Below, piece by piece: positions 1 through 7,245 of a DNA stretch of 11,600 bases. Under the pieces are notes generated by a model that was not told the DNA's origin, did not search any database, and saw only the letters and a program-made list of their open reading frames with translations. The stretch is from assembly GCA_002352105.1 (NCBI GenBank), contig DEHV01000058.1, positions 7,837 through 19,436 of the forward strand, written 5' to 3'. Position numbers and translations under genes: made by a program. The stretch is from Chitinophagaceae bacterium UBA2791. GTDB lineage: Bacteria; Bacteroidota; Bacteroidia; Chitinophagales; Chitinophagaceae. Positions within the stretch are counted from its first letter, which is position 1; the number at the start of each line of letters is the position of its first letter.

Positions 1-1296
1 GAAAAGGCGGATATCATCGGCCTGAGCGGGTTGATCACGCCTTCCCTGGATGAGATGGTGAACGTAGCCCGCGAAATGAAAAGGCGCAACATGTCCTTGC
101 CCCTGCTGATTGGCGGCGCCACTACTTCGCGTATGCATACCGCCATCAAAATAGCTCCCCAATATGATCACGGCGTAGTGCATGTGCTGGATGCCTCGAG
201 AAGCGTTACTGTTGCCGGTTCCTTGTTGAACGCCGATAATAAAAAGGCCTTTCTTGACGAAATAAGACAAGGATACCTTAAGCTGTCGAACGATTTTGCC
301 AACAAAAAGACCGTAAAAAAATACCTGCCCCTGCAAGAGGCGCAGCAAAATAAAGTGAATATCGACTGGAAGGGCTATGCGCCGGTCGCTCCTTCGTTTA
401 CCGGAATAAAAGCATTCAGGGAAATTGATCTTGATGACTTGAGACCGTATATCGACTGGCAGCCATTTTTTATTGCCTGGGAACTGCACGGAAAATTTCC
501 GGATATTCTTTCCGACCAGGTGGTTGGCGCAGAAGCTACCCGCCTGTACAACGACGCGCAAGCGCTGTTGAATCAGGTCATTTCGGAAAAATGGCTGAAA
601 GCCAACGCCGTGCTGGGATTCTGGAAAGCAAACTCAAACGGAAAGGATACCGTTACCCTGCTGCGCGAACAGGAAGGCGCCCCCGAAACCGTTAACCTCG
701 AATTCCTTCGCCAGCAAATCAAGAAAGCCGAAGGCCAGCCCAATATATCATTAGCCGATTTTATTGCGCCCGCTGAATACGGTATAACGGATCATATCGG
801 CGCCTTTGCCGTAACCATTGAAGGCATTGAGCCCCATATCAAGCGCTTCGCAGAACAGTTTGACGATTATAATAAGATCATTTTACAGGCGCTGGCCGAC
901 CGGCTTGCCGAAGCGTTGGCCGAAATGCTGCACGAGCAGGTTCGCAGGAAATACTGGGGATATGATGCGCAGGAGCAGCTGACCAACGAAGAACTGATCA
1001 AGGAAGCATATTCGGGTATAAGACCCGCTCCCGGTTATCCCGCATGCCCCGACCATACGGAAAAACTTAAACTGTTCGACCTGTTGAATGCCACGGAAAA
1101 TGCGGGCATCGTATTAACGGAATCCCTGGCCATGCACCCCGCATCCTCTGTTTGCGGCTGGTATTTTGCGCATCCCCAGAGCAAGTATTTCGGGGTAGGA
1201 AAAATTGCGAAAGACCAGGTGGAGGACTATGCGCAAAGAAAACAAATGAGCGTGGAAGAAACCGAAAGATGGCTGTCGCCGGTCTTGGAATACTGA
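1..1296 (+). CDS. metH: Methionine synthase, cobalamin-dependent (C-terminal 431 residues, 5' partial)
   Basis: MetH moves a methyl group from methyltetrahydrofolate through cobalamin to homocysteine, making methionine in the cytoplasm. The reading frame is open from base 1, so the gene starts upstream of the window. The visible part begins at the end of the B12-binding domain (GLSGLITPSLDEM, then LLIGGATTSR and VHVLDASR). From about window residue 120 it continues into the reactivation domain, which binds S-adenosylmethionine. The AdoMet-site motif RPAPGYPACPDH lies at 1021-1056. The end of the protein (GWYFAHPQSKYFGVGKI, then QVEDYA and ERWLSP) matches the normal MetH terminus, so the 3' end looks intact. 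The homocysteine, folate and cap domains and the cobalamin-ligating histidine lie outside the window. The next gene converges, with its stop only 12 bases away. Confidence 0.97.
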   Translation, partial: EKADIIGLSGLITPSLDEMVNVAREMKRRNMSLPLLIGGATTSRMHTAIKIAPQYDHGVVHVLDASRSVTVAGSLLNADNKKAFLDEIRQGYLKLSNDFANKKTVKKYLPLQEAQQNKVNIDWKGYAPVAPSFTGIKAFREIDLDDLRPYIDWQPFFIAWELHGKFPDILSDQVVGAEATRLYNDAQALLNQVISEKWLKANAVLGFWKANSNGKDTVTLLREQEGAPETVNLEFLRQQIKKAEGQPNISLADFIAPAEYGITDHIGAFAVTIEGIEPHIKRFAEQFDDYNKIILQALADRLAEALAEMLHEQVRRKYWGYDAQEQLTNEELIKEAYSGIRPAPGYPACPDHTEKLKLFDLLNATENAGIVLTESLAMHPASSVCGWYFAHPQSKYFGVGKIAKDQVEDYAQRKQMSVEETERWLSPVLEY

Positions 1297-1308
1297 TCCG
1301 CGAAATGT

Positions 1309-2043
1309 TTATCTTTTTTCAAACAGCCACCACAACCTTCTCCTCGGCTTTATGGCATAGTTGGTTTTAATATAGTGGCGGATATGATCCATGGCTTCAT
1401 CCACGCTATCCGTGAGCAATACCAGGGAAAGATCTTCTCTGGATATCGTATCCTGCTCCGCCATGAACTCAATATATTCCCAGAGATCTTTATAATAGGC
1501 TTTTCCAAACAACACAATGGGAAACCGGGTAAGGGTCTTGGTTTGCACAAGGGTAAGGGTCTCAAAGAACTCATCCATGGTGCCGAACCCGCCAGGCAGG
1601 ATAATAAAAGCATAAGAATATTTTATGAGCAAGGTCTTGCGGACAAAAAAATGCTCAAAAGTTACTAACCGGTGCGTATAAGGGTTGCCTTTTTGTTCAA
1701 AGGGCAGCTGAATATTACAGCCAACAGACGCGCCGCCATTCTCAAAAGCGCCCCGGTTTGCCGCTTCCATTATTCCCGGGCCCCCGCCGGTCATGGTGGT
1801 AAACCCTGTCGTAGCAATGCGTTTCCCCAATTCCCTGGCGGCAATATAATAAGGGTGATCTTCCTTAAATCGCGCAGAGCCGAACACCGTGATGCAGGGA
1901 CCGACAAAATGCAGGGACCTGAACCCTTTGATAAACTCTTTGAATACGCGCCAGGCAAAAGCCAGCTCGTAACCCCTGGCTTTGGGCCCGTCTAAAAATA
2001 TGTGCTGTTTGGAAGGGATTATCCTTTGGGTTCTTTTGGTCAT
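1309..2043 (-). CDS. LOG-family (TIGR00730-type) Rossmann-fold nucleotide 5'-monophosphate hydrolase
   Basis: This is a 244-residue cytoplasmic protein of the lysine-decarboxylase-like/LOG family. Characterised members release the base from nucleoside 5'-monophosphates (cytokinin riboside phosphate phosphoribohydrolase, or a more general nucleotide-base hydrolase). The family signatures are present: GGGPGIMEAANRG at residues 86-98 and PGGFGTMDE at 150-158, the latter carrying the phosphate-binding glycines and catalytic acid. A Rossmann start, ITVFGSAR, lies at 51-58. A basic N-terminal extension of about 45 residues and an Arg/Trp-rich tail (RRRLWWLFEKR) flank the core. The gene converges on metH with 12 bases between stops and diverges from the exonuclease gene across 87 bases. 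Real substrates cannot be read from sequence, and older databases may label such proteins 'lysine decarboxylase' wrongly. Confidence 0.9.
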   Translation of the reverse strand: MTKRTQRIIPSKQHIFLDGPKARGYELAFAWRVFKEFIKGFRSLHFVGPCITVFGSARFKEDHPYYIAARELGKRIATTGFTTMTGGGPGIMEAANRGAFENGGASVGCNIQLPFEQKGNPYTHRLVTFEHFFVRKTLLIKYSYAFIILPGGFGTMDEFFETLTLVQTKTLTRFPIVLFGKAYYKDLWEYIEFMAEQDTISREDLSLVLLTDSVDEAMDHIRHYIKTNYAIKPRRRLWWLFEKR

Positions 2044-2130
2044 AATGATCTAATTTCAGATTTATCTATCTTAGCTTTAATTGTATGAAATTGCGCTTTG
2101 CAATATAACGCCTATAATCTATTGAATAAT

Positions 2131-2907
2131 ATGTCCCCCCTTCGCATTATCAGCTACAATGTCAACGGCATCCGCTCGGCCATCAAGAAAGGGTTTATCG
2201 ACTGGCTCCGGTCCGACCCCGCGGATATCATTTGTATCCAGGAAACAAAGGCGACAAAAGAAAATATCGATCATGCCTTGCTGAACGAGATCGGGTATCA
2301 TGATTTTTGGTATCCTGCCCAGAAAAAAGGATATAGCGGAGTGGCCATCTTTACCAAAAAGCTCCCCGACAAGGTCTATTATGGCAACGGGCACAAGGTC
2401 AGCGATGATGAAGGCCGCATACTGCAGGCCGATTTCGGAGGCATCAGGCTTATTAACGCCTATTTTCCCTCCGGAACCTCAGGCGATCTTCGACAGGCTT
2501 TTAAATATGAATGGCTGGACGAGTTTTATCTCTACCTGGAAGAGCTGCGGAAAACATGTCCGAAGATCGTCCTCTGCGGAGACTATAATATCGCCCATAG
2601 GGAAATAGATATCCACGACCCGAAAGGAAATAAAAAATCCTCGGGTTTTCTTCCTGCCGAAAGAGCATGGATGGATAAATTCCTGGACAACGGATTTATC
2701 GACAGTTTCCGTTATTTCAATAAGGAGCCCCATCACTATTCGTGGTGGAGCCAGCGTTTCCCTACCGTAAGAGCGCAGAATAAAGGATGGAGAATAGATT
2801 ATATTACCGTTACCCCGCCGCTGGAATCAAACCTTGTTTCCGCAGGCATGCTGCCCGAAGTTAAACACAGCGATCACTGTCCTGTTTTTATCGAACTGAA
2901 TCCCTGA
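2131..2907 (+). CDS. xth: Exodeoxyribonuclease III (AP endonuclease, ExoIII family)
   Basis: A 258-residue DNA repair enzyme that cleaves DNA at abasic sites and removes 3' blocking groups in base excision repair. All ExoIII motifs are visible. The metal site begins with ISYNVNGIR (residues 7-15) and IQETK with Glu38. The GDYNIAH motif supplies the catalytic Asp and Asn, followed by SGFLPAERAW, WRIDYI and the terminal SDHCPV with the catalytic Asp-His pair. I start it at ATG 2131 (MSPLRIISYN), because family members begin just before the first beta strand. An in-frame ATG at 2098 would add 11 residues (MQYNAYNLLNN) unlike the family. The length is normal. A half-matching promoter element, TAGCTTTA, lies at 2072-2079 in the spacer shared with the divergent LOG gene. 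Confidence 0.95.
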   Translation: MSPLRIISYNVNGIRSAIKKGFIDWLRSDPADIICIQETKATKENIDHALLNEIGYHDFWYPAQKKGYSGVAIFTKKLPDKVYYGNGHKVSDDEGRILQADFGGIRLINAYFPSGTSGDLRQAFKYEWLDEFYLYLEELRKTCPKIVLCGDYNIAHREIDIHDPKGNKKSSGFLPAERAWMDKFLDNGFIDSFRYFNKEPHHYSWWSQRFPTVRAQNKGWRIDYITVTPPLESNLVSAGMLPEVKHSDHCPVFIELNP

Positions 2908-3261
2908 AAGCTTTATACGGTATAAAACCGATAGTGTGATCGTTTTTTAAGAGGGAAGTTATCAACTGAATGTGGATAATATTTCCCCCGAAGCTGCGGC
3001 GCCATGCAGTAATAACAGGCTTTTCGGAAAGCTGCCGCAGGCGCGCTTTTCAGAAGGGACGAGCAAAACCCGTAGCCATACAGGGTTTCAGGAGAAAAAG
3101 ATATATTAAAAAAACATATCTCGCATTTTTGATTTCAATAGAATGCTTACCCCACGCGGTTTTTAAAAGATCTGCTCCTGCGTTGAAATCAGTAGAAAAA
3201 TTTTGCCGGTATAAAAAACCGTCTAATTTTGTTGAAGTATAATTATTTAAAAATATACGCT
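2908..3261. other. 354-base gene-free stretch between exonuclease III and HU
   Basis: I find no convincing gene here. Its 3' end holds the HU promoter (3203-3231). Other visible signals are short. A near-palindrome CGGTATAAAACCG lies at 2918-2930, just after the exonuclease stop, and a close copy at 3207-3221 sits inside the HU promoter. A perfect E. coli-type DnaA box (TGTGGATAA) is at 2971-2979. A 6-bp hairpin AAACCC/GGGTTT lies near 3070-3090. A 9-bp inverted pair, TGATTTCAA (3130-3138) and TTGAAATCA (3183-3191), has a 44-base gap and is within chance expectation. No strong terminator is seen for the exonuclease gene. A 90-codon open frame (2970-3242) resembles no family I know and runs through the HU promoter, so I do not call it. 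Confidence 0.6.
3203..3231 (+). promoter_or_regulatory. Bacteroidota-type promoter of the HU gene
   Basis: TTG at 3203-3205 and TAATTTTG at 3224-3231 match the Bacteroidota -33 (TTG) and -7 (TAnnTTTG) elements with an 18-base spacer. The start codon lies 30 bases after the -7 element, giving an A/T-rich leader of roughly 20-25 bases with no Shine-Dalgarno sequence, typical of this phylum. The spacer contains the dyad CGGTATAAAAAACCG (3207-3221). Confidence 0.7.
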
Positions 3262-3531
3262 ATGAACAAAGCTGAATTAATTTCAAAGATTGCCGATGAC
3301 GCTGGCATTACTAAGACACAAGCGAATGCTTCGGTGGATTCCTTCATTGAAGCGGTTACTAAAACTTTAAAAGGAGGCGGAAAGGTTACCCTTGTAGGTT
3401 TTGGAACTTTCTCTGTTTCAAAAAGAGCCGCGCGTAATGGCCGCAATCCACAAACAGGCGCCGTCATTAAGATCAAAGCTAAAAAAGTGGCTAGATTTAA
3501 AGCGGGTAAAGAATTGCAGGCCAAATTATAA
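3262..3531 (+). CDS. HU-family DNA-binding protein
   Basis: This 89-residue protein has the standard length and sequence of the bacterial histone-like HU/IHF family. HU dimers bend and compact DNA with little sequence preference. The start MNKAELISKIA is the canonical HU N-terminus. The central GFGTF (residues 46-50) is followed by RAARNGRNPQTG (55-66), where Pro63 is the residue that intercalates at the DNA kink, and then the basic IKAKKVARFKAGKEL C-terminus. I use ATG 3262 rather than the upstream in-frame start at 3229, which overlaps the promoter -7 element and would add an unrelated leader. It is transcribed alone, with its own promoter and an inverted repeat right after the stop. HU is preferred over IHF because of the short ends and overall similarity to HU. 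Confidence 0.96.
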   Translation: MNKAELISKIADDAGITKTQANASVDSFIEAVTKTLKGGGKVTLVGFGTFSVSKRAARNGRNPQTGAVIKIKAKKVARFKAGKELQAKL

Positions 3532-3541
3532 TTTCCTGCAA

Positions 3542-3598
3542 AAACAAGAGGCAAACAAAAGATAGCGATCATCGGATTTTTTAATTTGCCTCTTGTTT
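3542..3598. terminator. 14-bp perfect inverted repeat, probable bidirectional terminator between HU and the BNR gene
   Basis: AAACAAGAGGCAAA (3542-3555) is exactly complementary to TTTGCCTCTTGTTT (3585-3598), with a 29-base loop. The arms end in A/T runs, so read in either direction the stem finishes in several Ts (in minus orientation TTGTTTTTG). It starts 11 bases after the HU stop and lies between two convergent genes, so it probably stops both. The long loop is unusual for a simple terminator. Confidence 0.6.
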
Positions 3599-3616
3599 CA
3601 AAATCCCTTTCCATAC

Positions 3617-3673
3617 TATCCGCTCCCGGGAATTTCAAATCCTATCGCCATCCCCCTGCATATCCGCTCCCGG
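3617..3673. repeat. Two direct copies of a 13-base sequence (44-base period)
   Basis: TATCCGCTCCCGG occurs exactly at 3617-3629 and again at 3661-3673, 31 bases apart, in the spacer just downstream of the BNR gene stop. There is no third copy nearby. Meaning unknown. Confidence 0.6.
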
Positions 3674-3695
3674 ATGATATGTTCTGATGCATTCC

Positions 3696-4991
3696 TTATT
3701 TATTTGCCGGTTCATTGATCCTTATATCAGTGACAAAATCGGTATAATGATGATAAAGCCCGGTCATCCACAAGACAATGGAATGCTTACCTGTATAACC
3801 GGCTACAACATACGGCCTGAGATTGCTCATTCCCGATTGAGCAGTAAGCGGATTCCGTTTCCAGGAAGTTTTCTTTTTTTTCCAATGCTCCACTTCAAAC
3901 ACCCCATTCTCCTGCCTGGATAAATATACGTTCGAGGGATCGTGATGATCGAGAGATATCCCGCCGGAATAATAATGCTCCGTGATCTTTTCCCCGGGCC
4001 TCACAACCGTGATCCATGACCCCGCCTTGCAGATCTCCTCATCCTTCCATTTCTTGCCGTCCCATCGCGCATAATGGTACCTGTGATCATCGTCCTGCGG
4101 ATAACGCGTATAGACGATCGCCGGGTTCCCTTTTTTATCCAGGGCAATATCGGATATCCACGACCTGATATTGGTTGCAGCGCCGTCGTATACCTTGTTT
4201 ACCCTGGTATGTTGGATCGGCAGATCTTCCATTCGCCCCAGCGCCTCGCCATTGGTCTGATAAAAAACACCTTTCCTGTAATAAATATGATATACTGAAT
4301 TGGTCTTTTCCCTGTTGGGGTGACCGTCCGAAAAAACAAAATCGATCCGTTGATCATTGTCTGTGCTTACTTTAAGATAGGGGCGGTTATTGTAAGCCCC
4401 ATTGCTGTCGATAAGCGCGGCGGCAGACGCCCAGGTTTCGCCCAGGTCGTCGCTGAAGGAAAAAGAAGGCCTCCAGTCGCTTCCTCTCCAGAACATATAG
4501 ATACGGTTGTTCTCGCTCTTGAGCATTGCCGGATGAGAATATGTGATATGCGTTCCCCCGAACGGGATCGTTCTTTCTTCCTCCCAGGACAGGATATCTT
4601 CGGGATTAACGCTTTTTCTCATAAAAAACCTCCCGTTATGCTCGGTATAAAATACCAGGATATGCCCATCGGGTAAAAACAAAATAGAAGGCACATTATG
4701 ATCGTCTACCTGGAGACGTTCATGAAGAATATACGTTTCAATGGCCTTTGTTTGCAGGTCTCTCGCGCTGATGACCACATCGCCCCTGCTATTGATGTAT
4801 CCGTAATAAATGCGCTCCCTGGACCCCTTATGATAAACAGCCCTGGGGTCGGAAAACCAGCACCAGGCGCCATCTTGAGCTGCAATAGCATAAGCTTCTC
4901 CTCCCATAGCCGGCGATTGAGCCGATACGGCGCGGCAGATCAGCAGCAATAATCCAAAAAGAATAATACCTGAATGTGTTTTTTTTCCCAT
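3696..4991 (-). CDS. Secreted BNR_4-type beta-propeller protein, possible polysaccharide-active enzyme
   Basis: A 431-residue exported protein. Residues 1-24 form a signal peptide (KK, hydrophobic LLLLIC, cleavage near AVSA/QS). The hallmark of the BNR_4 family follows at 40-54 (DGAWCWFSDPRAVYH). Asp-box-like elements such as SFSDDLGETW and repeated Y/W/D-rich strands fit a beta-propeller across the whole mature protein. BNR_4 includes the ulvan lyases of families PL24/PL25 and many uncharacterised secreted proteins. Conserved His98 (VDDHN) and His118 (YTEHN) sit where, from memory, lyase members keep catalytic histidines. I could not match the other active-site residues, so activity is unproven. 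No SusC/SusD transporter genes, sulfatases or other glycan enzymes are next to it. The start at 4991 is fixed by the signal peptide. Confidence 0.8.
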   Translation of the reverse strand: MGKKTHSGIILFGLLLLICRAVSAQSPAMGGEAYAIAAQDGAWCWFSDPRAVYHKGSRERIYYGYINSRGDVVISARDLQTKAIETYILHERLQVDDHNVPSILFLPDGHILVFYTEHNGRFFMRKSVNPEDILSWEEERTIPFGGTHITYSHPAMLKSENNRIYMFWRGSDWRPSFSFSDDLGETWASAAALIDSNGAYNNRPYLKVSTDNDQRIDFVFSDGHPNREKTNSVYHIYYRKGVFYQTNGEALGRMEDLPIQHTRVNKVYDGAATNIRSWISDIALDKKGNPAIVYTRYPQDDDHRYHYARWDGKKWKDEEICKAGSWITVVRPGEKITEHYYSGGISLDHHDPSNVYLSRQENGVFEVEHWKKKKTSWKRNPLTAQSGMSNLRPYVVAGYTGKHSIVLWMTGLYHHYTDFVTDIRINEPANK

Positions 4992-5018
4992 ATCAATGTT
5001 TTTACAGTAGATAGATTA

Positions 5019-5047
5019 CCGGCGCTCCCACGGGCGGGGGCTGCCGG
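5019..5047 (-). other. GC-rich hairpin upstream of the BNR gene
   Basis: CCGGC (5019-5023) pairs with GCCGG (5043-5047). The stem extends inward between GCTCCC and GGGGGC with one bulge and one G-T pair. In minus orientation the hairpin ends 27 bases before the BNR start codon and is far more GC-rich than the surrounding spacer. It could be a leader structure affecting expression, which is inference. Confidence 0.4.
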
Positions 5048-5126
5048 ATAATGAAAACATTTTGCTGCGAACCTGTCTGTTCTCTGGTTTATTGCCTGGC
5101 TCGACCGGCGTATGACAAAGCTCTGC

Positions 5127-5134
5127 CAAAAATA
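5127..5134 (-). promoter_or_regulatory. Possible -7 promoter element for the BNR gene
   Basis: On the minus strand these bases read TATTTTTG, a full match to TAnnTTTG. I see no TTG at the expected distance upstream. It lies about 135 bases before the start codon, so the leader would include the hairpin at 5019-5047. Confidence 0.35.
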
Positions 5135-5219
5135 ACAGAACCAGGGAGGAAAAACCCTATTTCATATCCGATGTTTTATCTTTTGTTTTACATTCGCGAC
5201 TAAATATAAAACGTTCATT

Positions 5220-5330
5220 ATGGGTAGAGGAGACAAAAAAACCAAAAAAGGAAAAACATTCAAGGGGTCTTTTGGCAAATCCAGGCCTGCCAATCCCAAA
5301 AAGAAGAGCGCTGCAAAGAAGAAATCATAG
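5220..5330 (+). CDS. 30S ribosomal protein THX (36 residues)
   Basis: A very small, strongly basic protein beginning MGRGDKKTKKGKTFKGSFGK and ending in lysine-rich KKKSAAKKKS, with 13 Lys and 2 Arg in 36 residues. The start MG(K/R)GDKKTK(K/R)GK and the G(S/T)(F/Y)G.SRP core match the THX family, which is widespread in Bacteroidota and was first seen in Thermus. There it sits in the head of the small ribosomal subunit and stabilises 16S rRNA contacts. ATG 5220 follows an A/T-rich leader (TAAATATAAAACG). Imperfect promoter-like sequences (TATCTTTTG near 5177-5185, TACATTCG at 5189-5196) precede it. It stands alone between two minus-strand genes and is easily missed because of its size. Confidence 0.9.
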   Translation: MGRGDKKTKKGKTFKGSFGKSRPANPKKKSAAKKKS

Positions 5331-5541
5331 TTATACCCGGCACGATGCGGAGTCGGTTCAAATAAGATTTAATGAATGGCGGTAACAACCGGTCCATCAT
5401 CATGTCCGTATTTGGGGCCTCCCGGATAAGGAGGTCCTGGCGATCCAACCAAAACGACAACCGGGTTGCGCCTTTTCTGCCGTTAGCGGACGAATACGCG
5501 GTAAAACACAGAAGCCCGGGTTCCCTGCCTTGCTATAATGC

Positions 5542-7176
5542 TCAATTGAGGAGAGGATACCTGAACAACCTGGGGCCGGGATTCCATTTCGGATTGGCAG
5601 AACCTTCTGTCAAATGATAAAGCGTTTTATTGTCGTTTGAGAACCAGGGATAGGTTCCGAACCCGTCTCCATACTTCTTCACCAACTGGGGATTGGAAGA
5701 AGCAATATTATATACCTCATTCTTGCTTGTTGCCGCATGAGTTCCATCGGCGCTCAGGCCGGTGAAATATTCATTGTTCCCCAGCGAATGCAAAAGGTTA
5801 AAATATTCATCGTATAAATTTCCGCCCACGGCGATTTTACCGCCGGATGAAAATACGGCCTGAACCTGGCTGTGCGCTAAACTTGGAACATATTGACGGG
5901 CGATCAATTGTATATCGCCGCCCTCAAGCGAATACACGGAAAAATAATTGTCGGTCGAGTTGATAACAAATTTCGAGTTATTGTCAATGGCCGTTACTCT
6001 CCGTATGTCAACCTGCCCTATGATCTCATGATCGCCGGTAACAATATCATATAAGGACAGCAGGCTTTTCGCCGGCCCTATCACCGCAATGCTGCTATAG
6101 AGTACTCTTTTCTCAAAAACGCCTTCTATAGTAGCCGCCAGGGCGGGAGGGATGAATATTTCTTCATTTGCGATCGTAAATGAGTTAAGGTCGACCGACT
6201 GCAACTGAAACATATTGACATTTATTTTCTTTACCAGGTTCAACGCCGAACCGGTTTCGTTCATTCCCATAAAAACAATATCCTTGTCAACAGTAATGCT
6301 GCGTTCGACCGAGGGGATTTCAGCGTTATAAACAGTCAGGCGGGGACCGGCCGCATGCTGATTATCCAGCGCATACATTTTGCTCCGGTTCCTGTCGAAG
6401 ATCATATCCGCCGTCTGCGTATGAGCAGGCAGGTCGATAAATTTTCCCGCCACAAGGGTTTTACCCTCCGAAGCGCTTGCGCAATCTTCTCGCGTAACCA
6501 CGCGAACCCTGTAACCATACTCGTAATAAAAATAGATCGTCTTGTCGGTAAAGGAAGTCGTATTGATATCAGTAATTACCGCTATGACTTTGCCGGGCGG
6601 ATAAGGGGGCGGGGCAGAAGCTGTATCGGTTCTCACCGACAATATCTCGTAAGCCTTAAAATTATCGACTGCAACAGTCTTTTCCCAGCTGATGGTGATG
6701 GATGTTGCGTCCTTTGTCAGCCCCGTGATCGACACAGGCGGAGGTATACAGATAAAAATATGCCTTGTATCTGACATCAGCGTATCGTTAGGATCCGCCG
6801 TGTTTACGGCAACAGCCGACAGCTCGTACTCGCCGGGAGCCAGCGCATTTTGCCAGGAAAGATGAATGGATCCGTCGGCATTGATCGCTCCCCGTTGCAG
6901 GGTATCGCCGGTATTTGTCTCTATCACCGATAATTCCAGAAAGGAATAATCTGTTTGACTGCCCGTAACGCTGGCCGAAAGTTCTATCTCCCCGTTCCGT
7001 GCAAAATAAGCGCTATCCGAAGGAGACTTGAGTTGCAATTTAGCGTCAGGGTCGAGAGCAGGCAGCGTGGGATCATCGTCGTGGTCGTCCTCGATCACAA
7101 TAAAATCCTTCTTGCAGGAACCGACAATCATCAAAAGGATGGCGATACAAAAAGGAAATATTCTAAATACCCTCAT
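5542..7176 (-). CDS. Lipoprotein with Ig-like, fibronectin type III-like and beta-propeller-like regions
   Basis: A 544-residue cell-envelope lipoprotein of unknown function. The N-terminus has a signal peptide ending in a lipobox (VGSC, lipidated Cys21), then KKD and a very acidic linker (EDDHDDD at 29-35) suggesting tethering away from the membrane. Residues about 45-143 look like an Ig-type beta domain (LKSPSDSAYF, GEIELSASV, APGEYELSAVAV). Residues about 145-245 look like a fibronectin III domain (PPPVSITGLTKDATSITISW at its start, YEYGYRVRVV near its end). From about 250 to the end, repeats of the kind seen in YVTN/WD-like propellers occur (MYALDNQ, SLLSLYDIVTGDH, FSVYSLEGGD). No catalytic signature is recognised. 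It starts 69 bases after the pdxH stop on the same strand and could be co-transcribed with it. Surface binding or sensing is only a guess. Confidence 0.8.
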   Translation of the reverse strand: MRVFRIFPFCIAILLMIVGSCKKDFIVIEDDHDDDPTLPALDPDAKLQLKSPSDSAYFARNGEIELSASVTGSQTDYSFLELSVIETNTGDTLQRGAINADGSIHLSWQNALAPGEYELSAVAVNTADPNDTLMSDTRHIFICIPPPVSITGLTKDATSITISWEKTVAVDNFKAYEILSVRTDTASAPPPYPPGKVIAVITDINTTSFTDKTIYFYYEYGYRVRVVTREDCASASEGKTLVAGKFIDLPAHTQTADMIFDRNRSKMYALDNQHAAGPRLTVYNAEIPSVERSITVDKDIVFMGMNETGSALNLVKKINVNMFQLQSVDLNSFTIANEEIFIPPALAATIEGVFEKRVLYSSIAVIGPAKSLLSLYDIVTGDHEIIGQVDIRRVTAIDNNSKFVINSTDNYFSVYSLEGGDIQLIARQYVPSLAHSQVQAVFSSGGKIAVGGNLYDEYFNLLHSLGNNEYFTGLSADGTHAATSKNEVYNIASSNPQLVKKYGDGFGTYPWFSNDNKTLYHLTEGSANPKWNPGPRLFRYPLLN

Positions 7177-7245
7177 AATCGATAGTTATAGCGCTCTAAA
7201 TAGTATCAATGACCCCGAACAATTGCTTTTTAGATCGCATATTAT

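Noticed and set aside
1297..1308. Possible bidirectional terminator between metH and the LOG gene
   Set aside because: Only 12 bases separate the stops and no inverted repeat is visible there. Termination must occur inside the opposite gene or by another mechanism.
2971..2979. Perfect DnaA box (TGTGGATAA) with a weak second site at 2959-2967, suggesting a replication origin
   Set aside because: Only one good box exists, with no cluster or clear unwinding element. Genes to the left run mostly rightward and those to the right, including rpsB-tsf, run leftward, so they converge here, the opposite of what is expected around an origin.
2970..3242. 90-codon plus-strand frame between exonuclease III and HU
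   Set aside because: Not a recognisable protein, no promoter of its own, and it runs through the HU promoter and into its leader.
5340..5375. GGTTCAAAT near 5354, resembling a tRNA T-loop
   Set aside because: No acceptor stem, anticodon arm or 3' end can be built around it.
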